Assembly: GCF_950097975.1 (NCBI RefSeq)
Contig: NZ_CATNHF010000006.1
Coordinates: 1-35,429 of the forward strand
Direction: 5' to 3'
DNA from: Microbacterium sp. T2.11-28
GTDB taxonomy: Bacteria > Actinomycetota > Actinomycetes > Actinomycetales > Microbacteriaceae
Length of the DNA stretch: 35,429 bases
A model generated the notes under the pieces. The model was not told the DNA's origin and did no database searches. It saw only the letters and a program-made list of their open reading frames with translations. Shown one piece after another: positions 29,690 through 35,429 of the stretch. Within the stretch, counting starts at the first letter, position 1; each line of letters begins with the position of its first letter. The position numbers were made by a program, and so were the translations under genes.

Positions 29690-30247
29690 GTGAGCGATCC
29701 CACCCAGTCCGACGACCCGACCGCCGGCGCCGCACCCACCCCGCCGCCGGCGACCCCTCCCGCCGCGTCCCCGCTGCCGCCGTACGCGGCGCCCCAGCCC
29801 CCGGCGGCTCATCCCGGTGCGGCGGCGCCCGGTTATCAGGCCCCGGGATATCCCGCCCCGGCCTACCCGCCGCCCGCGTACGGCGCCGGCGCTCAGCCGC
29901 CCGCCACGGGATATCCGGCCGGCGCGTATGCGCCGCCCGCGGGCTACGCCGCACCGTACGGCTACGCCGGACCGCGCACGAACCCCCTGGCGATCACGTC
30001 GATGGTCTCGTCGATCGTCGGCTTCGCCCTGGCGTGGACGTGGGTGCTCGCGCTCGGCGTGATCGTCGGCGTCATCACCGGTCACATCGCCCTGAGCCAG
30101 ATCGCCCGGACCCACGAGAAGGGCCGCGGCATGGCGCTCGCCGGCGTCATCGTGGGGTGGGTCGGCATCGGCATCGGGCTGCTCATCGCCGTGGTGATCG
30201 GCCTGTTCATCACGACCAGCCCCTCGAGCTTCGCGCTGGGCGCCTGA
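29690..30247 (+). CDS. DUF4190-type membrane protein with Pro/Ala/Tyr-rich N-terminus
   Basis: 185 residues. The first 95 are low-complexity, rich in Pro, Ala, Gly and Tyr, with loose repeats of GY and AYP (APGYPAPAYP at 51-60, PPAYGAGAQP at 61-70, then GYPAGAY and PPAGYAAPYG). This is a disordered cytoplasmic tail. Two transmembrane helices follow (about 104-132 and 148-175), joined by the short loop HIALSQIARTHEKGRGMALA that is diagnostic of DUF4190 proteins. Members are common small actinobacterial membrane proteins of unknown function, sometimes tied to envelope or cell-division machinery by their proline-rich tails. GTG at 29690 has GAGGAGG seven bases before it. Confidence 0.85.
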   Translation: MSDPTQSDDPTAGAAPTPPPATPPAASPLPPYAAPQPPAAHPGAAAPGYQAPGYPAPAYPPPAYGAGAQPPATGYPAGAYAPPAGYAAPYGYAGPRTNPLAITSMVSSIVGFALAWTWVLALGVIVGVITGHIALSQIARTHEKGRGMALAGVIVGWVGIGIGLLIAVVIGLFITTSPSSFALGA

Positions 30248-30264
30248 ACGGCCTCGGAGCGGCG

Positions 30265-30270
30265 TAGCCT
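30265..30270 (+). promoter_or_regulatory. Putative -10 box (TAGCCT) of the DUF3099-SURF1 operon
   Basis: TAGCCT ends 9 nt before a GTG that opens a seven-codon ORF. Transcription would start at about 30276-30278. Confidence 0.45.
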
Positions 30271-30279
30271 GGGAGGACC

Positions 30280-30303
30280 GTGAACACCTCGGACCTGCCA
30301 TGA
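30280..30303 (+). CDS. Seven-residue upstream ORF (MNTSDLP) overlapping the DUF3099 start
   Basis: GTG at 30280 begins a seven-codon frame whose TGA (30301-30303) overlaps the DUF3099 ATG as ATGA. The DUF3099 gene has no ribosome-binding site of its own (CTCGGACCTGCC before the ATG), while GGGAGGA sits just before this GTG, and a TAGCCT -10 box precedes it. The short frame could therefore deliver ribosomes to the DUF3099 start by termination-reinitiation. Such a short ORF could arise by chance. Confidence 0.4.
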   Translation: MNTSDLP

Positions 30304-30650
30304 AGCACCGCGCACCGCAGTCGGCCACGTCGTTGCGCCGCGCGCCGCACGACGACGCCCACGCCCGCATGACGAAGTACTTCATCATGATGAGCGTCCG
30401 CGTGGTGTGCTTCGTGCTGATGGTGGTCATCACGCCCTACGGGTGGCACACCGGGGTCTTCGCCGTCGGGGCGGTGCTGCTGCCGTATCTGGCGGTCGTG
30501 GTCGCCAACGTGAGCTCGGACGGCGATGAGCCAGACGCGGTGGCCCCCGAGCGCGAGCTGACGGCCGGCCCGGCGACGCCGCCGGCGGACCCCGCGCCGA
30601 CGGTGATCCGGATCACCGAGTCCGACCCGAAGCCGCCGGCCGCCTCGTGA
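30300..30650 (+). CDS. DUF3099-family small membrane protein
   Basis: 116 residues. The N-terminal segment QSATSLRRAPHDDAHARM and the following TKYFIMMSVRVVCFVLMVVI are characteristic of DUF3099. Two transmembrane helices lie at about 26-46 and 50-70, and a Pro/Ala-rich cytoplasmic tail follows. Function unknown; it is widespread in actinobacteria, commonly near fabG and SURF1. The start at 30300 is accepted because the pre-helix segment is conserved, although it lacks its own ribosome-binding site and seems coupled to the small upstream ORF. Its TGA overlaps the GTG of the next gene (GTGA). Confidence 0.88.
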   Translation: MKHRAPQSATSLRRAPHDDAHARMTKYFIMMSVRVVCFVLMVVITPYGWHTGVFAVGAVLLPYLAVVVANVSSDGDEPDAVAPERELTAGPATPPADPAPTVIRITESDPKPPAAS

Positions 30651-30850
30651 ACGAGCGCATCTGCTCCCGCGCCGGATGCCGCGCGGAAGCCCTGTGGCAG
30701 GTCGTCTGGCGCAACCCGCGCATCCACGCGAGCGATCGCCGCAAGGTGTGGGCGGCCTGCGACGAGCACGTCGGCTACCTCCGCGACTATCTCGCCGCAC
30801 GCGACTTCCCCGTGCAGGTCGTCGCCTTCGATGCGGAGCCGACGTCGTGA
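30647..30850 (+). CDS. Small Cys/His-rich protein upstream of SURF1 (putative zinc-binding)
   Basis: 67 residues, translationally coupled to DUF3099 through a GTGA overlap and 10 bp before SURF1. It contains Cys6, Cys11 and Cys39 followed by His42 (ICSRAGCRAEA near the start; WAACDEHVGYLRDYL later), a plausible metal site, and a conserved-looking WRNPRIH segment. Similar small actinobacterial proteins are annotated hypothetical or, misleadingly, acetone carboxylase. Its fixed place before SURF1 suggests a part in cytochrome oxidase biogenesis, but this is inference from position only. Confidence 0.8.
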   Translation: MNERICSRAGCRAEALWQVVWRNPRIHASDRRKVWAACDEHVGYLRDYLAARDFPVQVVAFDAEPTS

Positions 30851-30860
30851 GGCGCGCGCC

Positions 30861-31703
30861 ATGAGGGCGGGCGCGCGCTGGGCGGGCTACATCGGCTTCG
30901 CCGTCGTCTTCGCGATCGCGTGCGGCTTCCTCGCGAACTGGCAGTTCACGCGCAGCGCCGAGCGCGACGAGCAGCTGGAGCTCATCGCGACCAACTACGA
31001 CGCCGACCCGGTCCCCCTCGACGAGCTCGTCCCGCAGGGCGCGTCGTTCGACCCTGCCGACGAGTGGCATCCGGTCACCCTGACCGGCGAGTACCTCTCC
31101 GACCAGCAGCTGCTCGCACGGAATCGTCCCCACGGCGGCACGAGCGCATTCGAGGTGCTGGTCCCGTTCCGCCTGACCGACGGCCGCGTGATCATCGTCG
31201 ACCGGGGCTGGGTCCCGCCGGGCGAGAGCAGCCCGGAGCCCGACGAGGTGCCGCTGCCGCCCGAGGGCGAGGCGACCGTCGTCGTGCGCCTGAAGCCGGG
31301 AGAGCCGCTCCCCCGCTCGGGACGCTCGGCGCCCGACGGCCAGGTGCCCACCATCCATCTGCCGCTGATCGCCGACACGATCGCCTCGGGCGCGGCCGCG
31401 CTCACCGACGTCTACGGCCTGATGGTGAGCGAGGACCCCAGCCCGGCGACGGCCCCGCAGGCGCTCGCGTCGCCGTCGGCGGACCCCGGCCCCCACCTCT
31501 CCTACGCGATTCAGTGGATCCTGTTCGCCGTCATGGGGTTCGTGTTCATCTGGTACATGATCCGCACGGAGCGGCGCCACCGGCGCGAGGATGCCGCCGA
31601 GGCGGACGGCGTCGTCGCCGCGCCCCGCGACAGGCGTCGCCGCGACCGCGACATGGAGGAGGAGGACGCCCTCCTCGACGCCGGAGCGATCAGGCGAGGG
31701 TGA
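30861..31703 (+). CDS. SURF1-family cytochrome c oxidase assembly protein
   Basis: 280 residues with the SURF1 topology. The N-terminal transmembrane helix (about 8-26, then WQ at 27-28) is followed by an extracytoplasmic domain with EWHPVTLTGEYL, NRPHGG, VDRGWVP (113-119) and PHLSYAIQW (211-219), then a second helix at about 216-234 and a charged cytoplasmic tail to 280. SURF1 (Shy1) helps insert heme a into subunit I of cytochrome aa3 oxidase. GAGG seven bases before ATG 30861 is the ribosome-binding site. It is the last gene of the DUF3099 operon, and its final 14 bases overlap the end of the opposing ABC-F gene. Confidence 0.93.
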   Translation: MRAGARWAGYIGFAVVFAIACGFLANWQFTRSAERDEQLELIATNYDADPVPLDELVPQGASFDPADEWHPVTLTGEYLSDQQLLARNRPHGGTSAFEVLVPFRLTDGRVIIVDRGWVPPGESSPEPDEVPLPPEGEATVVVRLKPGEPLPRSGRSAPDGQVPTIHLPLIADTIASGAAALTDVYGLMVSEDPSPATAPQALASPSADPGPHLSYAIQWILFAVMGFVFIWYMIRTERRHRREDAAEADGVVAAPRDRRRRDRDMEEEDALLDAGAIRRG

Positions 31704-33288
31704 TCAGGTCGATGTAGTCCCGACCCCAGATGTCCTCGACGCCGTCGGGCAGGATGAGCACCCGCTCCGGGTTCAGCGCCTGCACGGCGCCCTCGTCGTG
31801 GGACACGAGGACGACGGCGCCCTCGTAGTGGGCCAGCGCGCCGAGGATCTCCTCGCGCGACGCCGGGTCGAGGTTGTTCGTGGGTTCGTCCAGCAGCAGC
31901 ATGTTCGCGCTCGAGACGACGAGGGTGGCCAGCGACAGCCTCGTCTTCTCGCCGCCCGAGAGGACCCCGGCGGGCTTGAGGACGTCGTCGCCGGTGAACA
32001 GGAACGACCCGAGGACCTTGCGCGCCTCGGTGGCGTTGATGTCGGGTGCCGCGGACATCATGTTCTCGAGCACGGAGCGGTCCACGTCGAGGTTCTCGTG
32101 CTCCTGCGCGTAGTAGCCGATCTTCAGGCCGTGACCGGGCTCGATCGTACCGGTGTCGGCGGCGTCCACGCCCGCGAGGATCCGCAGGAGCGTCGTCTTG
32201 CCCGCACCGTTCAGCCCGAGCACGACCACCTTCGAACCCCGGTCGATCGCCAGATCGACGTCGGTGAAGATCTCCAGCGAGCCGTACGACTTCGAGAGGT
32301 TCTTCGCCATGAGCGGCGTCTTGCCGCAGGGCGCGGGCTTGGGGAAGCGGAGCTTGGCGACGCGGTCGTCTTGGCGCGCCTCTTCGAGCCCCGAGAGCAT
32401 CTTCTCGGCCCGCGCGACCATCTGGTGGGCCGCGGCGGCCTTGGACGCCTTGGCGCCGAACCGGGCCGCCTGCTGCTGGAGCGCCGTCGCCTTCTTCTCG
32501 ACGTTGGCGCGCTCCTTCTTGCGGCGCTCCTCGTCGGCCACCCGCTGACGCAGGTAGTTCTTCCAGTTCATGTTGTAGACGTCGATGACCTGGCGCATGG
32601 CGTCGAGGTAGAACACCCGGTTCACCGTCTCGCCCACGAGCTCGACATCGTGGCTGATCACGATCAGCCCGCCCTTGTAGTTCTTGAGGAACTCGCGCAG
32701 CCAGACGACGCTGTCCGCGTCGAGGTGGTTGGTGGGCTCATCGAGGATCATCGTCTGCGCGTCCGAGAAGAGGATGCGGGCGAGCTCGATCCGGCGGCGC
32801 TGACCGCCGGAGAGCGTCTTCAGCGGCTGATCGAGGATCCGGTCCGGGAGCGACAGGTTGTGGGCGATGGAGGCCGCCTCGGCCTCGGCGGCATAGCCGC
32901 CCAGCGACTCGAACCTCTCGGTGAGGTTGCCGTAGCGGCGCATGGCCTTCGCCGCGACGTCGGGATCGTCCGAGCCCATGAGCTCACCGGCCTCGTGCAT
33001 GCCCAGGAGCAGGGAGCCGAGGCCGCGCGCGTCGAGGATGCGCGTGCGGGCGAGCATCTCGGGGTCGCCCGAGCGCGGGTCCTGCGGCAGGTACCCGAGT
33101 TCCCCGGAGCGCTCCACCTTGCCGTCGGCGGGGAGCAGGTCGCCCGCCAGCACCTTCGTCAGCGTGGTCTTCCCGGCGCCGTTGCGACCGACGAGGCCGA
33201 TCTTGTCGCCGTCCGACACGCGGAACGACACCTCCGACATGAGCGTGCGCGCGCCCACGCGGATCTCGAGGTCGTGCACGGCGAGCAC
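31690..33288 (-). CDS. ABC-F family ATPase (translation factor / ribosome-protection type)
   Basis: 532 residues with two ABC domains and no membrane segments. Domain 1 has GRNGAGKTT, LSGGQRRR and ILDEPTNHLD; domain 2 has GLNGAGKTT, LSGGEKTR and LLLDEPTNNLD. A charged linker of about 80 residues between them (RQRVADEERRKKERANVEKK onward) is the P-site tRNA interaction motif that reaches the ribosome in this family. ABC-F proteins bind the ribosomal E site; some resolve stalled ribosomes, others protect against antibiotics. Overall it resembles mycobacterial Rv1473. GTG at 33288 is the only start near homology. It lacks a strong ribosome-binding site and follows a structured leader. Confidence 0.92.
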   Translation of the reverse strand: MLAVHDLEIRVGARTLMSEVSFRVSDGDKIGLVGRNGAGKTTLTKVLAGDLLPADGKVERSGELGYLPQDPRSGDPEMLARTRILDARGLGSLLLGMHEAGELMGSDDPDVAAKAMRRYGNLTERFESLGGYAAEAEAASIAHNLSLPDRILDQPLKTLSGGQRRRIELARILFSDAQTMILDEPTNHLDADSVVWLREFLKNYKGGLIVISHDVELVGETVNRVFYLDAMRQVIDVYNMNWKNYLRQRVADEERRKKERANVEKKATALQQQAARFGAKASKAAAAHQMVARAEKMLSGLEEARQDDRVAKLRFPKPAPCGKTPLMAKNLSKSYGSLEIFTDVDLAIDRGSKVVVLGLNGAGKTTLLRILAGVDAADTGTIEPGHGLKIGYYAQEHENLDVDRSVLENMMSAAPDINATEARKVLGSFLFTGDDVLKPAGVLSGGEKTRLSLATLVVSSANMLLLDEPTNNLDPASREEILGALAHYEGAVVLVSHDEGAVQALNPERVLILPDGVEDIWGRDYIDLITLA

Positions 33289-33290
33289 AG

Positions 33291-33342
33291 CGGACGTCCG
33301 TTCGGTCGAAGGTGGAGAGAGGAGGCCGACTGGCCAGCCTCC
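33291..33342 (-). promoter_or_regulatory. Structured leader of the ABC-F gene
   Basis: Downstream of the predicted -10 box the leader can fold into a hairpin with 6-bp arms (GGAGGC/GCCTCC, 33321-33342). The 10-bp palindrome CGGACGTCCG (33291-33300) sits just before the GTG. No Shine-Dalgarno or upstream ORF is visible. This may control translation. Confidence 0.35.
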
Positions 33343-33343
33343 G

Positions 33344-33349
33344 AGTCTA
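33344..33349 (-). promoter_or_regulatory. Putative -10 box (TAGACT) of the ABC-F gene
   Basis: Minus-strand TAGACT, matching TANNNT, about 55 nt before the GTG; a leader of roughly 50 nt follows. Confidence 0.4.
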
Positions 33350-33406
33350 CCCGGCCCGGCGGCGTAGGGCGGGCGCCCGTCGGCCGCCGAACCGCCCGAC
33401 GAGGGT

Positions 33407-33430
33407 GCCAGGGTCGCGACGGACCCTGGC
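33407..33430. promoter_or_regulatory. Perfect inverted repeat in the ABC-F/bioY divergent gap
   Basis: GCCAGGGTC (33407-33415) pairs with GACCCTGGC (33422-33430) around a 6-nt loop. It lies between the two predicted promoters, upstream of both, and so is a candidate operator or insulator rather than a terminator of a known transcript. Confidence 0.4.
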
Positions 33431-33476
33431 GGACGCATTGTCGGACGGAGTACACAAACACCGGTCGCGCCGCCCA

Positions 33477-33482
33477 TAGGAT
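33477..33482 (+). promoter_or_regulatory. Putative -10 box (TAGGAT) of bioY
   Basis: TAGGAT precedes a leader of about 50 nt ending in AAGGAGACCTC before the bioY ATG. Confidence 0.4.
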
Positions 33483-33539
33483 GAGTCGCGACGCCGGCCC
33501 TCGCCGGATCCGACGCCCACGGAGTCCCAAGGAGACCTC

Positions 33540-34172
33540 ATGTCCCTCACTGCATCCGCCCGCCGCCCGGTCCTCAGCGACCTGATCTCCCGACCGGACG
33601 ACCGTGTCCGTGCCTTCGCCCTCGATGCCGCGCTCGTGCTGACGGGCGTCGCGGTGGTGGCGCTCCTCGCGAAGGTGTCCTTCTTCATCGGACCCGTGCC
33701 GATCACCGGGCAGACGCTCGGCGTGATCGTCGTCGGCGCGGCGCTCGGCGCGCGCCGCGGCGCCGCCTCGCTCACCGCCTACCTACTCGCCGGTCTCGCC
33801 GGCGCCCCCGTCTTCGCCGGCGCGACGGCCGGCCCGGCCTACGTGCTGGCACCGTCGTTCGGCTTCGTCGTCGGGTTCATCCCCGCCGCGTTCGTCGCCG
33901 GCTGGTTCGCCGAGCGCGCGTGGGACCGCAAGCCCTGGCTGGCCTTCGTCGGCTTCGTGGCCGCCTCCGTCATCCCGTTCCTCATCGGCGTGCCGTACAT
34001 GGCGCTGATCCTCGCCACCGTGCTCGGACAGACCGTGACCGTCGACGGCGTCCTGGCCGCCGGCGTCTGGCCCTTCATCGTCCCCGGCCTCATCAAGGCG
34101 GGATTCGCCGCTCTGCTGGTGCCCGGCGCCTGGCTGGCCGTCCGCGCCGTCGACCGCAGCGCGCGCCGCTGA
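33540..34172 (+). CDS. bioY: BioY-family biotin transporter (ECF S-component)
   Basis: 210-residue membrane protein with about six helices. BioY marks are VPITGQTLGV (53-62), GARRGAASLTAYLLAG (70-85), the PSFGFVVGF loop (105-113) and YMALILATVLGQT. It binds biotin with high affinity and delivers it either alone or with an energising EcfAT module. No bioM/bioN ATPase and permease genes follow here; the lone ABC ATPase at 24817 is far away and not obviously of that type. AAGGAG six bases before the ATG is a strong ribosome-binding site. A long terminator hairpin follows at 34193. Confidence 0.94.
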   Translation: MSLTASARRPVLSDLISRPDDRVRAFALDAALVLTGVAVVALLAKVSFFIGPVPITGQTLGVIVVGAALGARRGAASLTAYLLAGLAGAPVFAGATAGPAYVLAPSFGFVVGFIPAAFVAGWFAERAWDRKPWLAFVGFVAASVIPFLIGVPYMALILATVLGQTVTVDGVLAAGVWPFIVPGLIKAGFAALLVPGAWLAVRAVDRSARR

Positions 34173-34192
34173 AACGCCGCTCGACGCGACGC

Positions 34193-34229
34193 CACGACGG
34201 CCCCGGGACACGCTCCCGGGGCCGTCGTG
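34193..34229 (+). terminator. Strong hairpin terminator after bioY
   Basis: Perfect 16-bp stem (34193-34208 with 34214-34229) and a 5-nt loop, 20 bp after the bioY stop. No T-tract, but its stability and position leave little doubt. Confidence 0.85.
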
Positions 34230-34300
34230 CGTGCGGTGAGGCCGGCGGCGCAGACCTTCAGCCCGCCTGCAGCGGATTGGCGCGGGACCGGCCGGGTAAG

Positions 34301-34319
34301 TAAAGTAAGCCTGTCCTTA
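34301..34319. promoter_or_regulatory. DtxR/IdeR-like iron box
   Basis: The 19-bp site at 34301-34319 agrees with the DtxR/IdeR consensus (TTAGGTTAGGCTAACCTAA) at 12 of 19 positions by my count, and GTAAG-N6-CTTAC (34305-34320) forms its dyad. It lies 23 bp before the GTG of the siderophore-binding lipoprotein, where repressor binding would block transcription when iron is plentiful. Confidence 0.7.
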
Positions 34320-34342
34320 CCTGATCCCTCTTGGAGGAACCT

Positions 34343-35380
34343 GTGCCTCGTTTCCGCACGGCCACGCTCGCGATCGGCGCGACCGCTCTGCTGCTCACCG
34401 GCTGCGCCACCACCAGCGCCCCGACCGACACCCCGGCCGCGTCCGACGCCGCCGCCGGAGCCACCGACAGCTTCCCGGTGACGATCGAGCACGCGCTCGG
34501 CGAGACGACGATCGACGAGGCGCCCGAGCGGGTCGCGGCGATCGCGTGGAGCAACCAGGACGTGGCCCTCGCGCTCGGGGTCGTGCCCGTCGGCATGGAC
34601 ACCCAGGTCTGGAACTGGACCGGCGACGCCGACCTGGGCGTCTACGAGTGGACCCAGGACGCGATCGACGAGCTGGGCGGCCCCCAGCCGGTGATCTTCT
34701 CCTCCGTGGACGGCGTCGACTTCGAGGCGATCGCCGACACCGACCCCGACGTCATCCTCGCCGCGCAGTCCGGCCTCACCGACGAGGACTACGCGACACT
34801 CAGCGAGATCGCCCCCGTCGTGGCCTACCCCGACGTCGCCTGGTTCACGCCGTGGCGCGAGACGATCACGATGAATGCGAAGGCGCTCGGCCGCTCGGCC
34901 CAGGGCGAGCAGCTCATCGCCGACATCGAGCAGCAGATCGCCGACGCCACCGCCGGCTCGGACTTCGCCGGCAAGACCGCCGCGTTCTTCTACGCCAGCG
35001 CCGCCGACGTGTCGACGATGTCGATCTACACCGGCGGCGACTCGCGCACCGCGCTCCTGCAGGACCTCGGGTTCGACCTCCCGCAGGTCGCGATCGACGC
35101 TGCCGCCGGCGGCTCGTTCTACCAGGACTTCAGCGCGGAGAACGCCGACCAGCTCGCCGACGTCGACGTCATCGTCAGCTACGGCGACGAGACCCTGCTC
35201 CCCGCGCTGCAGGCCGACCCGCTGTGGAACACGATCCCCGCGGTCAAGAACGGCGCCGTCGTCACGGTGGGAAGCGGTGACGCCCTGAGCGCCGCGGTCA
35301 GCCCGACGGCGCTGTCCCTCCCCTGGGTGCTCGACGACTACGTCGCACTGCTGGAGGATGCGGCAGCGAAGGTCCAGTGA
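34343..35380 (+). CDS. Iron-siderophore ABC transporter substrate-binding lipoprotein
   Basis: 345 residues. Lipoprotein signal MPRFRTATLAIGATALLLTG followed by Cys21 (lipobox LLTGC), so the mature protein is anchored on the outer face of the membrane. A cluster A-III (FepB/FhuD-like) binding fold follows: VTIEHALGETTIDEAPERV, AIAWSNQDVALALGVVPVGM, the long backbone helix region and the IVSYGDETLLPALQ segment. It should bind a ferric siderophore and pass it to a FecCD-type permease. GGAGG five bases before GTG 34343 sets the start; an ATG 12 bases upstream would place the ribosome-binding site inside the gene. A DtxR/IdeR-like box precedes it. Confidence 0.93.
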   Translation: MPRFRTATLAIGATALLLTGCATTSAPTDTPAASDAAAGATDSFPVTIEHALGETTIDEAPERVAAIAWSNQDVALALGVVPVGMDTQVWNWTGDADLGVYEWTQDAIDELGGPQPVIFSSVDGVDFEAIADTDPDVILAAQSGLTDEDYATLSEIAPVVAYPDVAWFTPWRETITMNAKALGRSAQGEQLIADIEQQIADATAGSDFAGKTAAFFYASAADVSTMSIYTGGDSRTALLQDLGFDLPQVAIDAAAGGSFYQDFSAENADQLADVDVIVSYGDETLLPALQADPLWNTIPAVKNGAVVTVGSGDALSAAVSPTALSLPWVLDDYVALLEDAAAKVQ

Positions 35381-35429
35381 CCACCTCCCTCAGCGACGCG
35401 GGCCCCGCGTCCCCCCGACCCGTTGGGGC
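35377..35429 (+). CDS. Start of next gene, probably iron-siderophore permease (partial)
   Basis: GTG at 35377 overlaps the binding-protein TGA as GTGA and opens a frame to the window end (MTTSLSDAGPASPRPVG, 17 codons). A FecCD-family permease is expected at this place in such operons, but only a polar N-terminal stretch is visible, so the name is inference from context. Confidence 0.55.
   Translation, partial: MTTSLSDAGPASPRPVG

Overview
The window is a GC-rich piece of actinobacterial chromosome with short intergenic gaps and many GTG starts. The gene set and order fit Microbacteriaceae, most likely Microbacterium or a close relative. This placement rests on remembered gene order and product similarity, not on a search. 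Features pointing the same way are a GT4-type glycogen/maltose-1-phosphate synthase divergent from glgC, a B-type ribosomal protein L31, a ferritin-CCC1 fusion, a DUF222/HNH gene, DUF3099 next to SURF1, and many start codons placed only 6-8 nt after a TANNNT -10 box (leaderless mRNAs). No stretch above about 300 bases lacks a gene.

Layout. 1-2832: a left-pointing operon of HAD phosphatase, TrmI tRNA m1A58 methyltransferase and a truncated lipoprotein, divergent from a PAC2-family gene across a degenerate tandem repeat. 2899-5214: undecaprenyl-diphosphatase uppP behind an M20 peptidase, then tRNA-Leu(GAG). 5284-11796: ferritin-CCC1 iron transporter, SF2 helicase, SGNH hydrolase, TrmH-type RNA methyltransferase, sirtuin and histidine phosphatase. 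11826-18789: a branched-chain amino acid catabolism block. It holds a CitE-like lyase and acyl-CoA dehydrogenase, divergent from a TetR regulator with two inverted repeats between them, then an E1alpha-E1beta-E2 2-oxoacid dehydrogenase operon divergent from an Lrp/AsnC regulator. 18737-24245: EamA exporter divergent from a CGNR zinc-finger regulator, alpha/beta hydrolase divergent from a DEDDh exonuclease, a single-pass membrane protein, and a DUF222/HNH endonuclease.

24435-35429: rpmE2 with a two-hairpin leader, a lone ABC ATPase, glgA(glgM)/glgC back to back, serB, fabG, DUF4190 protein, a DUF3099 - small Cys/His protein - SURF1 operon preceded by a seven-codon upstream ORF, an ABC-F protein divergent from bioY, and an iron-siderophore binding lipoprotein behind a DtxR/IdeR-like box. 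The start of a probable permease overlaps its end.

Most of the region is core housekeeping and metabolic DNA. I see no phage, transposon, CRISPR array or recognisable defence island. The most interesting signals are regulatory: pervasive leaderless promoters, two independent 15-17 bp tandem repeats in divergent promoter gaps, the paired TetR operators, the L31 leader, the DUF3099 upstream ORF, and the almost superimposed glgA/glgC promoters.
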